Shown one piece after another: positions 16,974-26,500 of a DNA stretch of 64,000 nucleotides. Every line of letters starts with the position of its first letter. Positions within the stretch are counted from its first letter, which is position 1. Origin of the DNA: Chitinophagales bacterium (lineage in GTDB: Bacteria; Bacteroidota; Bacteroidia; Chitinophagales; LD1); contig JAHCHW010000007.1 in NCBI GenBank assembly GCA_026129525.1, forward strand, positions 62,001-126,000. The letters are read 5' to 3'. The notes beneath the pieces were generated by a model that worked only from the letters and a program-made list of their open reading frames with translations, had not been told where the DNA came from and searched no databases. The position numbers were made by a program, and so were the translations under genes.

Positions 16974-18857
16974 ATGCAGAATATTGTTCGCTTACAGGTA
17001 ATCATTTTCACTCTTTTTTCCCCCTTTCTGAAGCCCGCTGAGAGCTTTTGCAATACTACTGCCGAACCTGCACGAATGTTGGTTCATACTATCAGTTACA
17101 TTGGCAATGACTATGGAAATGCCGTATCGGGTGGAAAAGTAATTAACGAAGATGAGTATAATGAGATGCTTGAATTCATTGAGTCGGCTCAAAAATATTT
17201 GAATGAACTCTCCCATTCGTGGAATGCTGCCGACTCCGGTAAGGCTGCCATATTGATGAAGCAGTTGCAACTTGCTGTGCAAACTAAGGATGAGCCTATA
17301 AAGGTGGACAAATTAGCGAGCGTTCTAAAACAAACTGTAATAACTATCACTAATTTAAAAACCTATCCTTCGCAACACCCCGATATTGAGAATGGGAAAA
17401 AACTTTACACTGCTAATTGCGTGCAATGCCACGGAACCAAAGGCTTTGGCGATGGACCTGCAGCGGCTGCATTAGTGCCAAAGCCGCTCAGTTTTCATAA
17501 TGCCGATAGAATGAGCGCAACTTCAGCAGCGCATACATTCAATACCATAAGGTTAGGAATGGCGGGCACTGCTATGGTTCCTTTCCCCGATTTAAAGGAT
17601 GATGAAGTTTGGGATTTGGCATTTTATGTATTGTCGCTGCGGTACGAAGGTGTTGCTGCTTCAACCGCAACTCCGCCTGCCATTTCATTGGAAGAAATCG
17701 CTACTTTAAACGATAAAGAGTTAGTCGAAAAATACAACTTGAGCGATGAACAAATAGCCGCATTACGCTTAAAGAAGCTGGTGTTAACCAGTGATGTGTT
17801 TTTACAAAAAGCAGATAAGTATTTGTTGGAAGTACTGGAGTACTACCGTTCTTCCGATAATTCTAAAGCGGGCAAGTATGCTACCCTGGCTTATTTGGAG
17901 GGTATAGAACCGGTAGAAGCCAGCTTGAAAGCCACTGATCCTGCTTTAGGCGGTCGCATTGAACAACAGTTTTTCACTATCCGTAAACTGATAGCCAGGC
18001 GCGTACCTGAAACTGAACTGGCAGATTCGGTAGAAGCTGCCCGTGCCTCCCTCCGCGAAGCGCAAAATTTGTTACAAAATAAAGAGTACTCCTTTTGGCT
18101 TGCGTTGGCAATGAGTTTATCTGTTTTATTACGCGAAGGATTAGAGGCATTTCTTATTATTCTGATAATTCTTTCTGTGTTAAGGGCGGCAAATTTGAAC
18201 GGAGCAATAAAATGGGTACATATTGGCTGGCTAAGCGCAACAGCTACAGGTGTTTGCCTATGGTTTGCCAGTTCGGCATTTATTGCAAAAAATATTGCAG
18301 GGGTTGAACTTTTCGAAGGGGTCATTTCATTGATTGCTGTTGCCATGCTTATTTACATAGGATTTTGGTTGCACGGAAAAAGTTCTATTGCCAAATGGAA
18401 AGAATACGTAAACAGCCATATTCAAACTGCTACAAACGGAGGTAGCGTGTTGGGCTTGGTTTCGCTTTCCTATTTTGTGGTTTTTCGGGAAGTATTTGAA
18501 TCGGTATTGTTTCTCTCTGCCATTCATATTGAATCGCAGGGAAAGCAAGGCTACGCGATACTTACAGGGGTACTGCTTGCATTTGTTATACTGCTTGTGT
18601 TTGCCGTTGCAGTGCTTCGTTTTTCCTCCAAGTTGCCCATTCCTACACTTTTCAGAGTTTCATCGGCAGTAATGGGTTTACTTGCTTTCGTGTTGGCAGG
18701 CAAAGGCATTCATTCCTTTCAGGAAGTTAACTGGGTGCCGGTGCATGGCATTCCGTTTATCCGTGTTGAATTACTGGGAATTTATCCAACCATAGAAACT
18801 ACGGCAGCGCAGGCAATAGTTGCCGGCTTTGTAATACTGCTGTTAAAGAAAAAGTAA
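16974..18857 (+). CDS. Cytochrome c-FTR1 iron permease fusion
   Basis: A 627-residue protein. After a signal segment ('LQVIIFTLFSPF') comes a periplasmic region with a c-type heme site 'CVQCH' (residues 149-153) and a likely axial Met in 'GTAMVPFPDL'. A helical linker follows, then an FTR1-type multi-helix permease. The permease has two RExxE iron-binding motifs: 'REGLEAFLIILI' (from 387) and 'REVFESVLFLSA' (from 505). Fused heme plus FTR1 architecture fits oxidation-coupled ferrous iron uptake. The ATG at 16974 is preferred: an upstream GTG at 16923 would place the 16947-16963 palindrome inside the coding region and weaken the signal peptide. Confidence 0.9.
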   Translation: MQNIVRLQVIIFTLFSPFLKPAESFCNTTAEPARMLVHTISYIGNDYGNAVSGGKVINEDEYNEMLEFIESAQKYLNELSHSWNAADSGKAAILMKQLQLAVQTKDEPIKVDKLASVLKQTVITITNLKTYPSQHPDIENGKKLYTANCVQCHGTKGFGDGPAAAALVPKPLSFHNADRMSATSAAHTFNTIRLGMAGTAMVPFPDLKDDEVWDLAFYVLSLRYEGVAASTATPPAISLEEIATLNDKELVEKYNLSDEQIAALRLKKLVLTSDVFLQKADKYLLEVLEYYRSSDNSKAGKYATLAYLEGIEPVEASLKATDPALGGRIEQQFFTIRKLIARRVPETELADSVEAARASLREAQNLLQNKEYSFWLALAMSLSVLLREGLEAFLIILIILSVLRAANLNGAIKWVHIGWLSATATGVCLWFASSAFIAKNIAGVELFEGVISLIAVAMLIYIGFWLHGKSSIAKWKEYVNSHIQTATNGGSVLGLVSLSYFVVFREVFESVLFLSAIHIESQGKQGYAILTGVLLAFVILLVFAVAVLRFSSKLPIPTLFRVSSAVMGLLAFVLAGKGIHSFQEVNWVPVHGIPFIRVELLGIYPTIETTAAQAIVAGFVILLLKKK

Positions 18858-19028
18858 TCAACGCTGCACTAAGAGCGGTGCAGGAGTGGTAGGGTTAGCA
18901 TTGCCCGAAACCTCAGTAAATTGACAGCGGTCGGTCATTCCATCCATACCAATAAAATTCAGATACCGGTTAAAAAGACCGATATCATCGCGAATGGCGT
19001 CTTTAATATTTTCAATAAACAAATACAC
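18858..19028 (-). pseudogene. Possible remnant of an unknown gene (56 residues)
   Basis: An open frame on the minus strand from a GTG at 19028 to a TGA at 18858, directly after the FTR1 stop. The translation (VYLFIENIKDAIRDD, then GLFNRYLNFIGMDGM and TDRCQFTEVSGNANPTTPAP) reads like the C-terminus of a real protein. A TAA lies 15 nt further upstream in frame, so it is either a small gene or the tail of a decayed one. The rest of this 374-base gap (19029-19231) shows nothing but AT-rich sequence before the next gene. Confidence 0.35.
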
Positions 19029-19231
19029 TTGGTATGTGTGTTATCAGGTATCCGATTACGAAAGTAGGAAATGTATCGGATTATCCTAATTGGATGTTTT
19101 TAAAGCATATTTCAGCCGACATTGCGGAATATTCGCCCTAAAACAATAAAAAAATTATACCGTATCCTTAATAAAACCATCATGATTACGTTACTTTGTA
19201 AAGCGTGTTTTACCTCGCAATAAATAACCTG

Positions 19232-20134
19232 ATGAACAGCATCCTAAAACATATCCTTCTTTTTGCTTTCTTTTTCGCGTTTACCTTAAATAGTTCAGCT
19301 CGAAATACAATAACCGGCAACACCACTGAAGAATGCCAAGATGATGACAATGACCTCAAAATTTTATCGTGGAATATTTACATGTTGCCGGCACCGGTTA
19401 TTCGCCCAGGCAAACTTGATAGAGCACGAAAAATTACCGAACATTTACAACAAGCCGACTTTGATATTATTGTTTTTCAGGAAGCTTTTCATAAGCAGGC
19501 ACGAAGAATAATTGGCAAGGGATTGAAAGAAAAATACCCATTCCGGTACGGTCCCGCAAACAAGGGTGGCTTTTCGTTTAAAACCAATAGTGGCATTTGG
19601 GTTGTTAGCCGCATTCCGCTGAATGTATTGGGTACCATACAGTTTAAAGATTGTAAGGGAATTGATTGCTACTCGCGCAAAGGAGCAATGTTATTGGAGG
19701 GAGAAGCAAACGGAAAGAAGTTTCAGATTTTGGGTACCCATTTGCAATCGGAAGATGCAGACCTTGTTCGTGAAAAACAAATGGATCAGATTTTTTTGGA
19801 ACTGCTTACCAAGTATCACGAACCCGAAGTGCCTCAAATTATTTGCGGTGATTTGAATACCGAAAGCGATATAAAAGAACACTACTGCGCCATGCTTGAT
19901 TGCCTTGATGCTGAAGATGGGGAATTTGATAGTGTGGAGAAGTTTACTTACGATGGCGTGAATAATGAGATTGCTCAATCGTATGGTGCCAAAACAAAGT
20001 TTACTTTAGACTATATTCTTTTCCGTGCCAACGGAGCTAAGGTAAAAACAATGAAACGCTTTGTGAGCGTACTAAAGCGGGGTAAAAAACACTTGTCCGA
20101 CCATTACGGTGTTGCCTGCGAGGTTAAGTTCTGA
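19232..20134 (+). CDS. Sphingomyelinase-like endonuclease/exonuclease/phosphatase-family protein
   Basis: A 300-residue secreted phosphodiesterase of the EEP superfamily. The start at 19232 gives a signal peptide (MNSILKHILLFAFFFAFTLNSSA); the GTG at 19205 is less likely. Catalytic landmarks in order: 'LSWNIYMLP', 'FQEAF' (metal-binding Glu), 'GTHLQSED', 'CGDLNTES' (Asp/Asn pair), 'LDYILF' and 'LSDHYGVACEV' (catalytic Asp-His). The SWN.YMLP opening and this spacing resemble neutral sphingomyelinase/phospholipase C members more than DNases. With spt only 2.4 kb away, sphingolipid or phospholipid turnover is a reasonable inference. Confidence 0.85.
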   Translation: MNSILKHILLFAFFFAFTLNSSARNTITGNTTEECQDDDNDLKILSWNIYMLPAPVIRPGKLDRARKITEHLQQADFDIIVFQEAFHKQARRIIGKGLKEKYPFRYGPANKGGFSFKTNSGIWVVSRIPLNVLGTIQFKDCKGIDCYSRKGAMLLEGEANGKKFQILGTHLQSEDADLVREKQMDQIFLELLTKYHEPEVPQIICGDLNTESDIKEHYCAMLDCLDAEDGEFDSVEKFTYDGVNNEIAQSYGAKTKFTLDYILFRANGAKVKTMKRFVSVLKRGKKHLSDHYGVACEVKF

Positions 20135-20253
20135 TTTTATACTACAACAGCACTATTCTCCATGCCGATTATCATGTTTGTGAAATTTGGGCAATTACTG
20201 CATTTATACTGTAGCAATGAACATCAGTTTTACCCAAACAACCGTTAACATAT

Positions 20254-20889
20254 ATGATGAACAAACTGTTGCTTTTTGCACTCTTACCGCTTTTTGCAGG
20301 CATTGGCAAAAAACTGCTTTCTGAAATACCGGGCTTTCAGCGTGAATCGTACTTTAAAACAAAAGTTTACAGCGAGCACGATGCAACAAGTTTTTTTGAA
20401 TTAAAGGAAGCGCAACTAGAAGTTGACCCTACAAACTACGATGTACACTTATTAAGCGCTGCGGTTTTTTTTGCGGTAAACAAACTGCGCGAAAGTAAAA
20501 ACCTGAAACCGTTCACTTATTCCGAAGCCTTACGCAATGCTGCTGCGGTACACACATGGCAAATGGTAAGCAAAAACTTTTTTTCGCATTACAACAATAA
20601 AAACCGAAAGCTTCATTCACCCGAAAACCGAATTAAGCTCTTTAAAGCAAATGCCGAATCGTATGGCGAAAACTGCGACATGAACAGCATGTACGATGAT
20701 GAAGGAGTAACTTACCTACAACTGGCTAAAGAAATTGTAACTAATCTGTACAACTCTCCGCCACATAGGAAAATAATGCTGAGTAAAGATTTTCGCTACT
20801 TGGGTTGCTTTACCATGTTCGAACTAAAAATGAAAGACAAAGGCGTGTGGTATTGCAAAACCACACAAAATTTTTCAGGAAGGCTATAA
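20254..20889 (+). CDS. CAP/SCP-domain secreted protein
   Basis: A 211-residue protein with an N-terminal hydrophobic segment ('MNKLLLFALLPLFAGIG') and a CAP (cysteine-rich secretory/PR-1) fold. Visible CAP features are 'AAVFFAVNKLRESKNLKPF', 'LRNAAAVHTWQMVSKNFFSH' with the conserved His, 'ESYGENCD' with the Glu, and 'LYNSPPHRKIMLSKDFRYLG' with the second His. The family binds lipids or metals in various contexts; the bacterial role is mostly unknown. Two adjacent ATG codons (20254, 20257) are both possible starts. It converges with the T9SS cargo gene at 20906. Confidence 0.88.
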   Translation: MMNKLLLFALLPLFAGIGKKLLSEIPGFQRESYFKTKVYSEHDATSFFELKEAQLEVDPTNYDVHLLSAAVFFAVNKLRESKNLKPFTYSEALRNAAAVHTWQMVSKNFFSHYNNKNRKLHSPENRIKLFKANAESYGENCDMNSMYDDEGVTYLQLAKEIVTNLYNSPPHRKIMLSKDFRYLGCFTMFELKMKDKGVWYCKTTQNFSGRL

Positions 20890-20905
20890 CAAACCGTTCA
20901 ACGCT

Positions 20906-22768
20906 CTAACGGTTAATTACCACTCTCTCGGTTTTCAGCAACTCTCCTTTGTTGGTTATCTGTAAAAAGTAGATTCCGGAAGTTAAATGCTGTGTATTGA
21001 AACTGAATACACTCACGCCCGTTTTTATTCTGTCTTCCAATAACACTCTCACCAACTTTCCGGAAGCATGGTACAAAGCAAACCGCGTGTAATTTTCTTT
21101 CGGGAGTTCTATTTCAACCGAAAATTTTTCGGATGCAGGGTTAGGGAAAACTTTTGTTTGAGCAGCCGGAGCCAAATCGGGAAAAGAAGAAACTACACTC
21201 GAATCGGGGTTAACCACTTTGGCAATCCAAGTGCGGTATGCCTGCGAAGGATATACATACGAGCCCGCCAGCCATGCGGTGTTCGGCTCGTTGTACTTGC
21301 GCTGTATACCGGTGTAGTCGCCCCAGCGTTCAATGGTGTCGGCAAGCACATTTACACCGCGCTCTCCTTGTTTAATTATGAGCATATCCGAAAAATTACC
21401 GTTTGCATCTTTATAAAAAACGCAAGTGCCGGGGAAAGTATCGGGCGAAGAAAAGGAAGCGGATATCATAGCACGGTTATCGAAAGCGTTGTTACCCACA
21501 TAGGCAATAGACGGATAACCGAAATCAACTGTATCGTACGAAATTATTTGACCGGTTACCACCGGATTTGCCGAACCGGGTGCATCAACCTCTCCTACAT
21601 AAATAGCTGCCGTCATGGTTTGCGGGTCAATAGTATTTTGCACGTACTGAATTTTATCGTTTTCAATAAAACCATCCAGTACACGTGCATCGTTGGTTGC
21701 CAAATATTGTCCATCGCGCTGCCATGCATTGGGCGGCAACCCGTAAGCAACGTTTGTTTTCAAAACTTTTGTGCTGAACTGTGCCGTGCCGCTTTGGTAT
21801 GAATTGGTAATAGTATGCAGAAACAACGTATCGTTTGTTAAATCACCGGGGCGCACCGAAAGAAAATATGTTTCGGGGCCCGAAGGCAGTGAGCCGCCAT
21901 GTATGGGGCAAACGCTCCATATAGGTTTGCCGTTATGCAGAATGTTGTGCCAGTAGTTGAATTGCAATGTATCGCCATCATATCCCTTCTGCTTATCAAT
22001 TTGCCAGATAGCCGAATAACGAAACCCTGTTTGCCAGCCTTCGTTATCCTTTAAATGATTAAAGGTCATAAACAGGTCTTTATCGGAAATGGAAACAATC
22101 GGATAATCGCTCCATGTAGTATCGTTCTGCGAGTTTCCGTTAAGCGCATAAATGTTCCATGCGGCCGCAGGGTCGTTAGTTTTTGAAAAGGCAACCACAA
22201 TTTTTGTAGAAGCGCTGCTGGTGCCGGCAAAGAAAATAACAATGAAGCGGTCGGTAAGCGGGTCGTAAATTACGCGCGGGTCGCTTATTGAAAGAAGAAT
22301 GCCGAGCGAATTGGCAAAGGTGGCAAGTGTTTTCGATTGCAGTTGATTTCCCCCCTCGTCATACACTCTGAAGTTGGTGTTTACCACGCTTACAATTTTC
22401 CCATCGTTAGAAATAGCAATGTGGTTATCGTTTGGTGTGCCCTGAGCGTTGTTGGCAGTAAAATTATTGAGCATTACAGGCGAGGATGCGGTACCGGAAC
22501 GGAATGAGTTGCTATTACTGCCCTGAGATTTAAATTGCCTGCGCTTTTCGTCCAACATCTGTTTGCTGTTGCCAATTTTCGAAAAGCCGTCTTTCTGCTC
22601 GGCAACAGTAAGTATGTGCGGTTCCCAATCTTGTAAAGCAGGATCGTTTAAATCCAATTCGCCCGCCAAAGGGGCAATGCCGTTACGCGTAACTTCAACA
22701 GAAACATTTTGAGCATTTAAACTGTTTAAAAGAAACAGCAGAAGTAAAAACAGAACTGAGTTTTTCAT
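20906..22768 (-). CDS. T9SS-exported surface protein, beta-propeller-like
   Basis: A 620-residue protein with signal peptide 'MKNSVLFLLLLFLLNSLNAQ'. The body alternates short hydrophobic strands and Asp/Asn/Gly turns ('DNHIAISNDGKIVSVVNTNF', 'DPRVIYDPLTDRFIVIFF', 'WSDYPIVSISDKDLFMTF', 'ERWGDYTGIQRKYNEPN'), which suggests a propeller of sialidase-like or exo-alpha-type repeats. No catalytic residues can be named. The C-terminal 85 residues from 'VFPNPASEKFSVEI' to 'GIYFLQITNKGELLKTERV' are a Por-type T9SS sorting domain. It lies 38 nt after another T9SS cargo gene, so both may be cotranscribed. Confidence 0.88.
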   Translation of the reverse strand: MKNSVLFLLLLFLLNSLNAQNVSVEVTRNGIAPLAGELDLNDPALQDWEPHILTVAEQKDGFSKIGNSKQMLDEKRRQFKSQGSNSNSFRSGTASSPVMLNNFTANNAQGTPNDNHIAISNDGKIVSVVNTNFRVYDEGGNQLQSKTLATFANSLGILLSISDPRVIYDPLTDRFIVIFFAGTSSASTKIVVAFSKTNDPAAAWNIYALNGNSQNDTTWSDYPIVSISDKDLFMTFNHLKDNEGWQTGFRYSAIWQIDKQKGYDGDTLQFNYWHNILHNGKPIWSVCPIHGGSLPSGPETYFLSVRPGDLTNDTLFLHTITNSYQSGTAQFSTKVLKTNVAYGLPPNAWQRDGQYLATNDARVLDGFIENDKIQYVQNTIDPQTMTAAIYVGEVDAPGSANPVVTGQIISYDTVDFGYPSIAYVGNNAFDNRAMISASFSSPDTFPGTCVFYKDANGNFSDMLIIKQGERGVNVLADTIERWGDYTGIQRKYNEPNTAWLAGSYVYPSQAYRTWIAKVVNPDSSVVSSFPDLAPAAQTKVFPNPASEKFSVEIELPKENYTRFALYHASGKLVRVLLEDRIKTGVSVFSFNTQHLTSGIYFLQITNKGELLKTERVVINR

Positions 22769-22806
22769 GCATCTAAATTAAAGATAAGAGGGAAAGTGAG
22801 GTTGTA

Positions 22807-25800
22807 TTACTTCAACAAAGTAACAGTTCCTTTAACAGGGCGGCTTTCATCGCTCAAAAAAACTATTCTGCCTTCGTACACATATACACCGGGGTCGGCA
22901 GGTTTGCCAAGGAAAGTACCGTCCCAAAAATTATTGAGGTTATCGGTTTCAAAAACTTTTTCTCCCCAACGGTTAAACACTTGCAGGTTAATGTATTTAA
23001 CTCCGCGCGAAAAAACTCCCCATGTGTCGTTTTGTCCATCGCCATTCGGTGTAAATACATTGGGGATAAATACAGGCAGCGCTTCGTTTACGGTTATAAT
23101 AAACGTTCCTGTGCCGGGGCAACCAAGTGCATCGGTTACATGAACCGTGTATTGCATAGTGTGGTACGGAAAGGCTTCAAATTGTTCGCAACTGTAACAA
23201 CTTAAACCGTAAGCGGGTGAAATGGAATAAACAGCATTGGCATCGTTGTAACTGTTCTGCAAATTCATGTTTAGTATTTCCCCAATTTCAATTGCAGCAG
23301 GTGTGGGGTTTGCAGTAACAGTTAAAGGAATTGGCGGCTGCAATACTGTTTCGGTAGCAGTAGCAGTGCAGTTGTTGGCATCGGTAACGGTGAGTGTATA
23401 AGTGTTGGCATATAAATCCTGCACTTGCGGAGTAACCGCATTACTGCTCCAAAAATAAGTGTAGGGTGCGGTACCGTTTGTAACTGTTGCTTCAACAGTG
23501 CCGTTGTTGTCTTCAAAACAGGCAGGCGTAGAAGTGGTACTTATTATCGGCAATTCAAAAACAGTACTGTTAGCAGACGATGAATCCATACAGCCCTTAT
23601 CGGAAGTAGCAACCAAGCGCACGTTATAAACTCCCGGTGTAGCATAAGTTTGAGAAGTTTGTTGCGAAGAAGAGAAATTGCCGTTGCCGAAAGTCCAGTT
23701 CCATGTAGTAATGTTTCCCAACGGAATAGAAGATATATTGGCAAACACAGTTGTAAATCCAAAGCACACATCAGGCGCAGTGAAGCTAACCTGCGGCAAA
23801 GGGTTAACGGTTACGGTTTGATAGGCAGTATCGGAACATCCGTTGTCGCTCGTAACAATCAATACAGCATTAAAGTTTCCGTGCGATGTATAGGTGTAGG
23901 TCGGATGTTGTTGCACTGAAGTATTCCCATCGCCCAGGCTATAATTCCATTGAGCAATATTTCCTGCTGCAATGGTTGACAAGTCGGTAAAACCGGTAGC
24001 CGCGCCAAAACATTCTTCGGTAACATTAAATGCCGCTACAGGTTTGTCGTAAACTGTTACGCTGATGCTGACCGAGTCAACACAACTGCTGTCGCTAACA
24101 GTAAGAAGAGAAACATGGTAAGTGCCATAAGCAGCGTAAACATGCGAAGGTTGTTGCTGGTTGCTTATTTGCCCATCGCCAAAATCCCAGAAATACTGTG
24201 CAATGTTTCCGGAAGTAATACTTGAATTGTTGCTGAATGCAGTTGTATTGTTTAAACAAACGGCTCCGGTTGTAAATGCTGCAACAGGGTTGGGATTAAC
24301 TACCGTTGTTGCAAAGACAGTATCGTAGCAATTGTTATCGCTTGCAACAACTAATGTTACCTGATACGCTCCTGCCGATGTGTATGTATGCTGCGGACTT
24401 TGTTGAACTGAAAAATTTCCATCGCCTAAACTCCATGTATATCCTGTTATGTTTCCTGATGCAAGTGTTGAATTATTTGTAAAAACGGAAATGGTGTTCG
24501 CACAAACGTTATTTACTGAGAAATCTGCTAAAGGCTTGGCAAACACATTCATTTGTTGAGTAACCGTATCGGCACAGCCATCGTTGCTGGCAACTGTAAA
24601 CACTACCTGATAAGTTCCATGCGATGCGTAAGCATGTGAAGCGTTTGGTTGACTTGCAAAAGTTCCATCGCCAAAATCCCAATGATAAGTTGCCGAAGGT
24701 CCCGCAATTTGCGAAGTGAATACAGCCGGTTGGGGCATACAAACATCAGTTACCGAAAACGAAGCGGTGATATCAGCATAAACAACTACGCTTTGAGTCA
24801 GGGTATCGGCACATCCGTTATCCGTAACAACTATTTCTGTAACCTGATAAGTTCCATCGCTGGCATATAAATTTGCAGGATGCTGTTGTGCAGCAGTATT
24901 GCCGTCATCAAAATTCCAAAGATAGGATGCAATACTTCCGGTACTTACAGTGGAATTATCGGTAAACAAGGTAGTTCCGCCTTTGCAAACACTGGTAGCC
25001 GAAAATTGTGCCGAAGGCTTCGGAAATACGGTTACTGTTTGTGTAGAAGTATCGGCACAACCATCGTTACTTGAAACCATAAGCGAAACATTATAAGTAC
25101 CCGCAGTTGTATAACTGTGAGAAGGACTTGCTTGAGTGCTTTGTGTTGCATCGCCAAAATTCCATTGATAACCGGTAACCGGTCCTGATGAAAGGTTACT
25201 GAAACTTACCGAGTTGGGGAAGCAAACATCGGAAGCATTAAACGAGGAAACTACACTTGGATAAACAGTTACCGTTTTTGTAGCCGTATCGGGGCAGTTG
25301 TTCGCATTGTTGGCAATAAGTGTTGCATTGTAAATTCCATCGTTAGCGTATGTATTAGCCGGTGATTGGACAGAAGATGTGTTTCCATCGCCTAAATTCC
25401 ACGCCCATGCAGTTGGGTTTCCTGTTGATGCATCGGTAAACTGTGAAGTATTTCCTTCGCAAACAGAAGGTGCATTAAAGTCGGCATTTACTTTTTCGAG
25501 GATGGTAACCTGCCTTGTTGCCGAAGCCGAACAGCCTTGCACATCAACCACAGTAAGTGTAGCGCTATAGTTGCCGGGTTGTGTGTAAGTATGTGTAGCA
25601 TTGATATCACTAAGCGATGGATTGTTGATGGTTTGCACATTGCCATCGCCAAAATTCCATGTAACCGACTGGTATTGGCTGAAGTTGAAATTCAATCCGG
25701 CACAAGGGTCAAAAAAGCGAAATTCGGTTTCGTTACCCAAGCAAACAGCCGAGTCCACCACAGTAAAGTCAACATCTAAACTGTACTGGAAATTGCTGTA

Positions 25801-26442
25801 GGTGCAGTTCTGCTGCGAGTAATTGTAAAAACCGAATCTTCCGGGCACATAACAATCGGAGTGGTCGAACACCAGTTGCCCGTCAATGTAAATTATAGCG
25901 CGGGTAAATGAAAGAACCAACTCAAACGAGTGATTGAAATTTTGCACCCAGCCGGGTCCGGGAAAATCGTTTTGATGAACCGTAAAAGCGGGAGTGTTTT
26001 GATGCCCCCAAAAAGTTTGAGCATACCCCGAAGCCGGAATAACACCGTTAACTCGGCAAAGCGATTTTCCCGCCTGCCCCGTATAACTACCCGATACCTG
26101 ATTCCCCTTCTTCCAATCGAAAAGCCAAGTGTCAAAATTATCGCTTTGCCCCATCGGGTTCAGAAAGCAAAAAACAAAGCCCATATAATCATCATCGCTG
26201 GCGGTAGTTCTAAAAGTTCCCGTAACGCGGACATTCATTAAATCGAATGGCGATACAAAAAAAGTGGGATTTCCATTTACCGATTGAAACACCGAAGTTC
26301 CTCCGCCTTGCGGTGTCCAGTTGCCGTTGGCAATCCAACCGGCTTGGTTCCATGTATTAAAGTCAACATTGGTAACACACTGTGCCTTTGCAAAACCGTA
26401 CCATATAAGCAGTAACAAAAAGGAAGTATAAATGCGGTGCAT
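22807..26442 (-). CDS. Giant adhesin: TSP-C-like lectin, nine PKD repeats, T9SS type B tail
   Basis: A 1211-residue surface protein. After a signal peptide (residues 1-20) comes a domain of about 200 residues containing 'DDDYMGFVFCFLNP' and 'FDTWLFDWKKGNQ', which resembles the thrombospondin C-terminal/L-type lectin fold. Nine PKD domains of about 85-90 residues follow, each marked by a W-x-x-GDG core ('VTWNFGDGN', 'AWAWNLGDGN', 'TYHWDFGDGT' and so on). An SprB-like repeat follows ('NGTVEATVTNGTAPYTYFW'). The end ('FIPNVFTPNGDGQNDTWGVF', 'VFNRWGEKVFET') is the CHU_C gliding-associated, type B sorting domain. A role in adhesion or gliding is inferred from domains. Confidence 0.92.
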   Translation of the reverse strand: MHRIYTSFLLLLIWYGFAKAQCVTNVDFNTWNQAGWIANGNWTPQGGGTSVFQSVNGNPTFFVSPFDLMNVRVTGTFRTTASDDDYMGFVFCFLNPMGQSDNFDTWLFDWKKGNQVSGSYTGQAGKSLCRVNGVIPASGYAQTFWGHQNTPAFTVHQNDFPGPGWVQNFNHSFELVLSFTRAIIYIDGQLVFDHSDCYVPGRFGFYNYSQQNCTYSNFQYSLDVDFTVVDSAVCLGNETEFRFFDPCAGLNFNFSQYQSVTWNFGDGNVQTINNPSLSDINATHTYTQPGNYSATLTVVDVQGCSASATRQVTILEKVNADFNAPSVCEGNTSQFTDASTGNPTAWAWNLGDGNTSSVQSPANTYANDGIYNATLIANNANNCPDTATKTVTVYPSVVSSFNASDVCFPNSVSFSNLSSGPVTGYQWNFGDATQSTQASPSHSYTTAGTYNVSLMVSSNDGCADTSTQTVTVFPKPSAQFSATSVCKGGTTLFTDNSTVSTGSIASYLWNFDDGNTAAQQHPANLYASDGTYQVTEIVVTDNGCADTLTQSVVVYADITASFSVTDVCMPQPAVFTSQIAGPSATYHWDFGDGTFASQPNASHAYASHGTYQVVFTVASNDGCADTVTQQMNVFAKPLADFSVNNVCANTISVFTNNSTLASGNITGYTWSLGDGNFSVQQSPQHTYTSAGAYQVTLVVASDNNCYDTVFATTVVNPNPVAAFTTGAVCLNNTTAFSNNSSITSGNIAQYFWDFGDGQISNQQQPSHVYAAYGTYHVSLLTVSDSSCVDSVSISVTVYDKPVAAFNVTEECFGAATGFTDLSTIAAGNIAQWNYSLGDGNTSVQQHPTYTYTSHGNFNAVLIVTSDNGCSDTAYQTVTVNPLPQVSFTAPDVCFGFTTVFANISSIPLGNITTWNWTFGNGNFSSSQQTSQTYATPGVYNVRLVATSDKGCMDSSSANSTVFELPIISTTSTPACFEDNNGTVEATVTNGTAPYTYFWSSNAVTPQVQDLYANTYTLTVTDANNCTATATETVLQPPIPLTVTANPTPAAIEIGEILNMNLQNSYNDANAVYSISPAYGLSCYSCEQFEAFPYHTMQYTVHVTDALGCPGTGTFIITVNEALPVFIPNVFTPNGDGQNDTWGVFSRGVKYINLQVFNRWGEKVFETDNLNNFWDGTFLGKPADPGVYVYEGRIVFLSDESRPVKGTVTLLK

Positions 26443-26500
26443 TGTTTATTGCGTGTCCGGCTTAAAAATAAGAAAAGAGAGAGACTGCCTATCTGTAACA

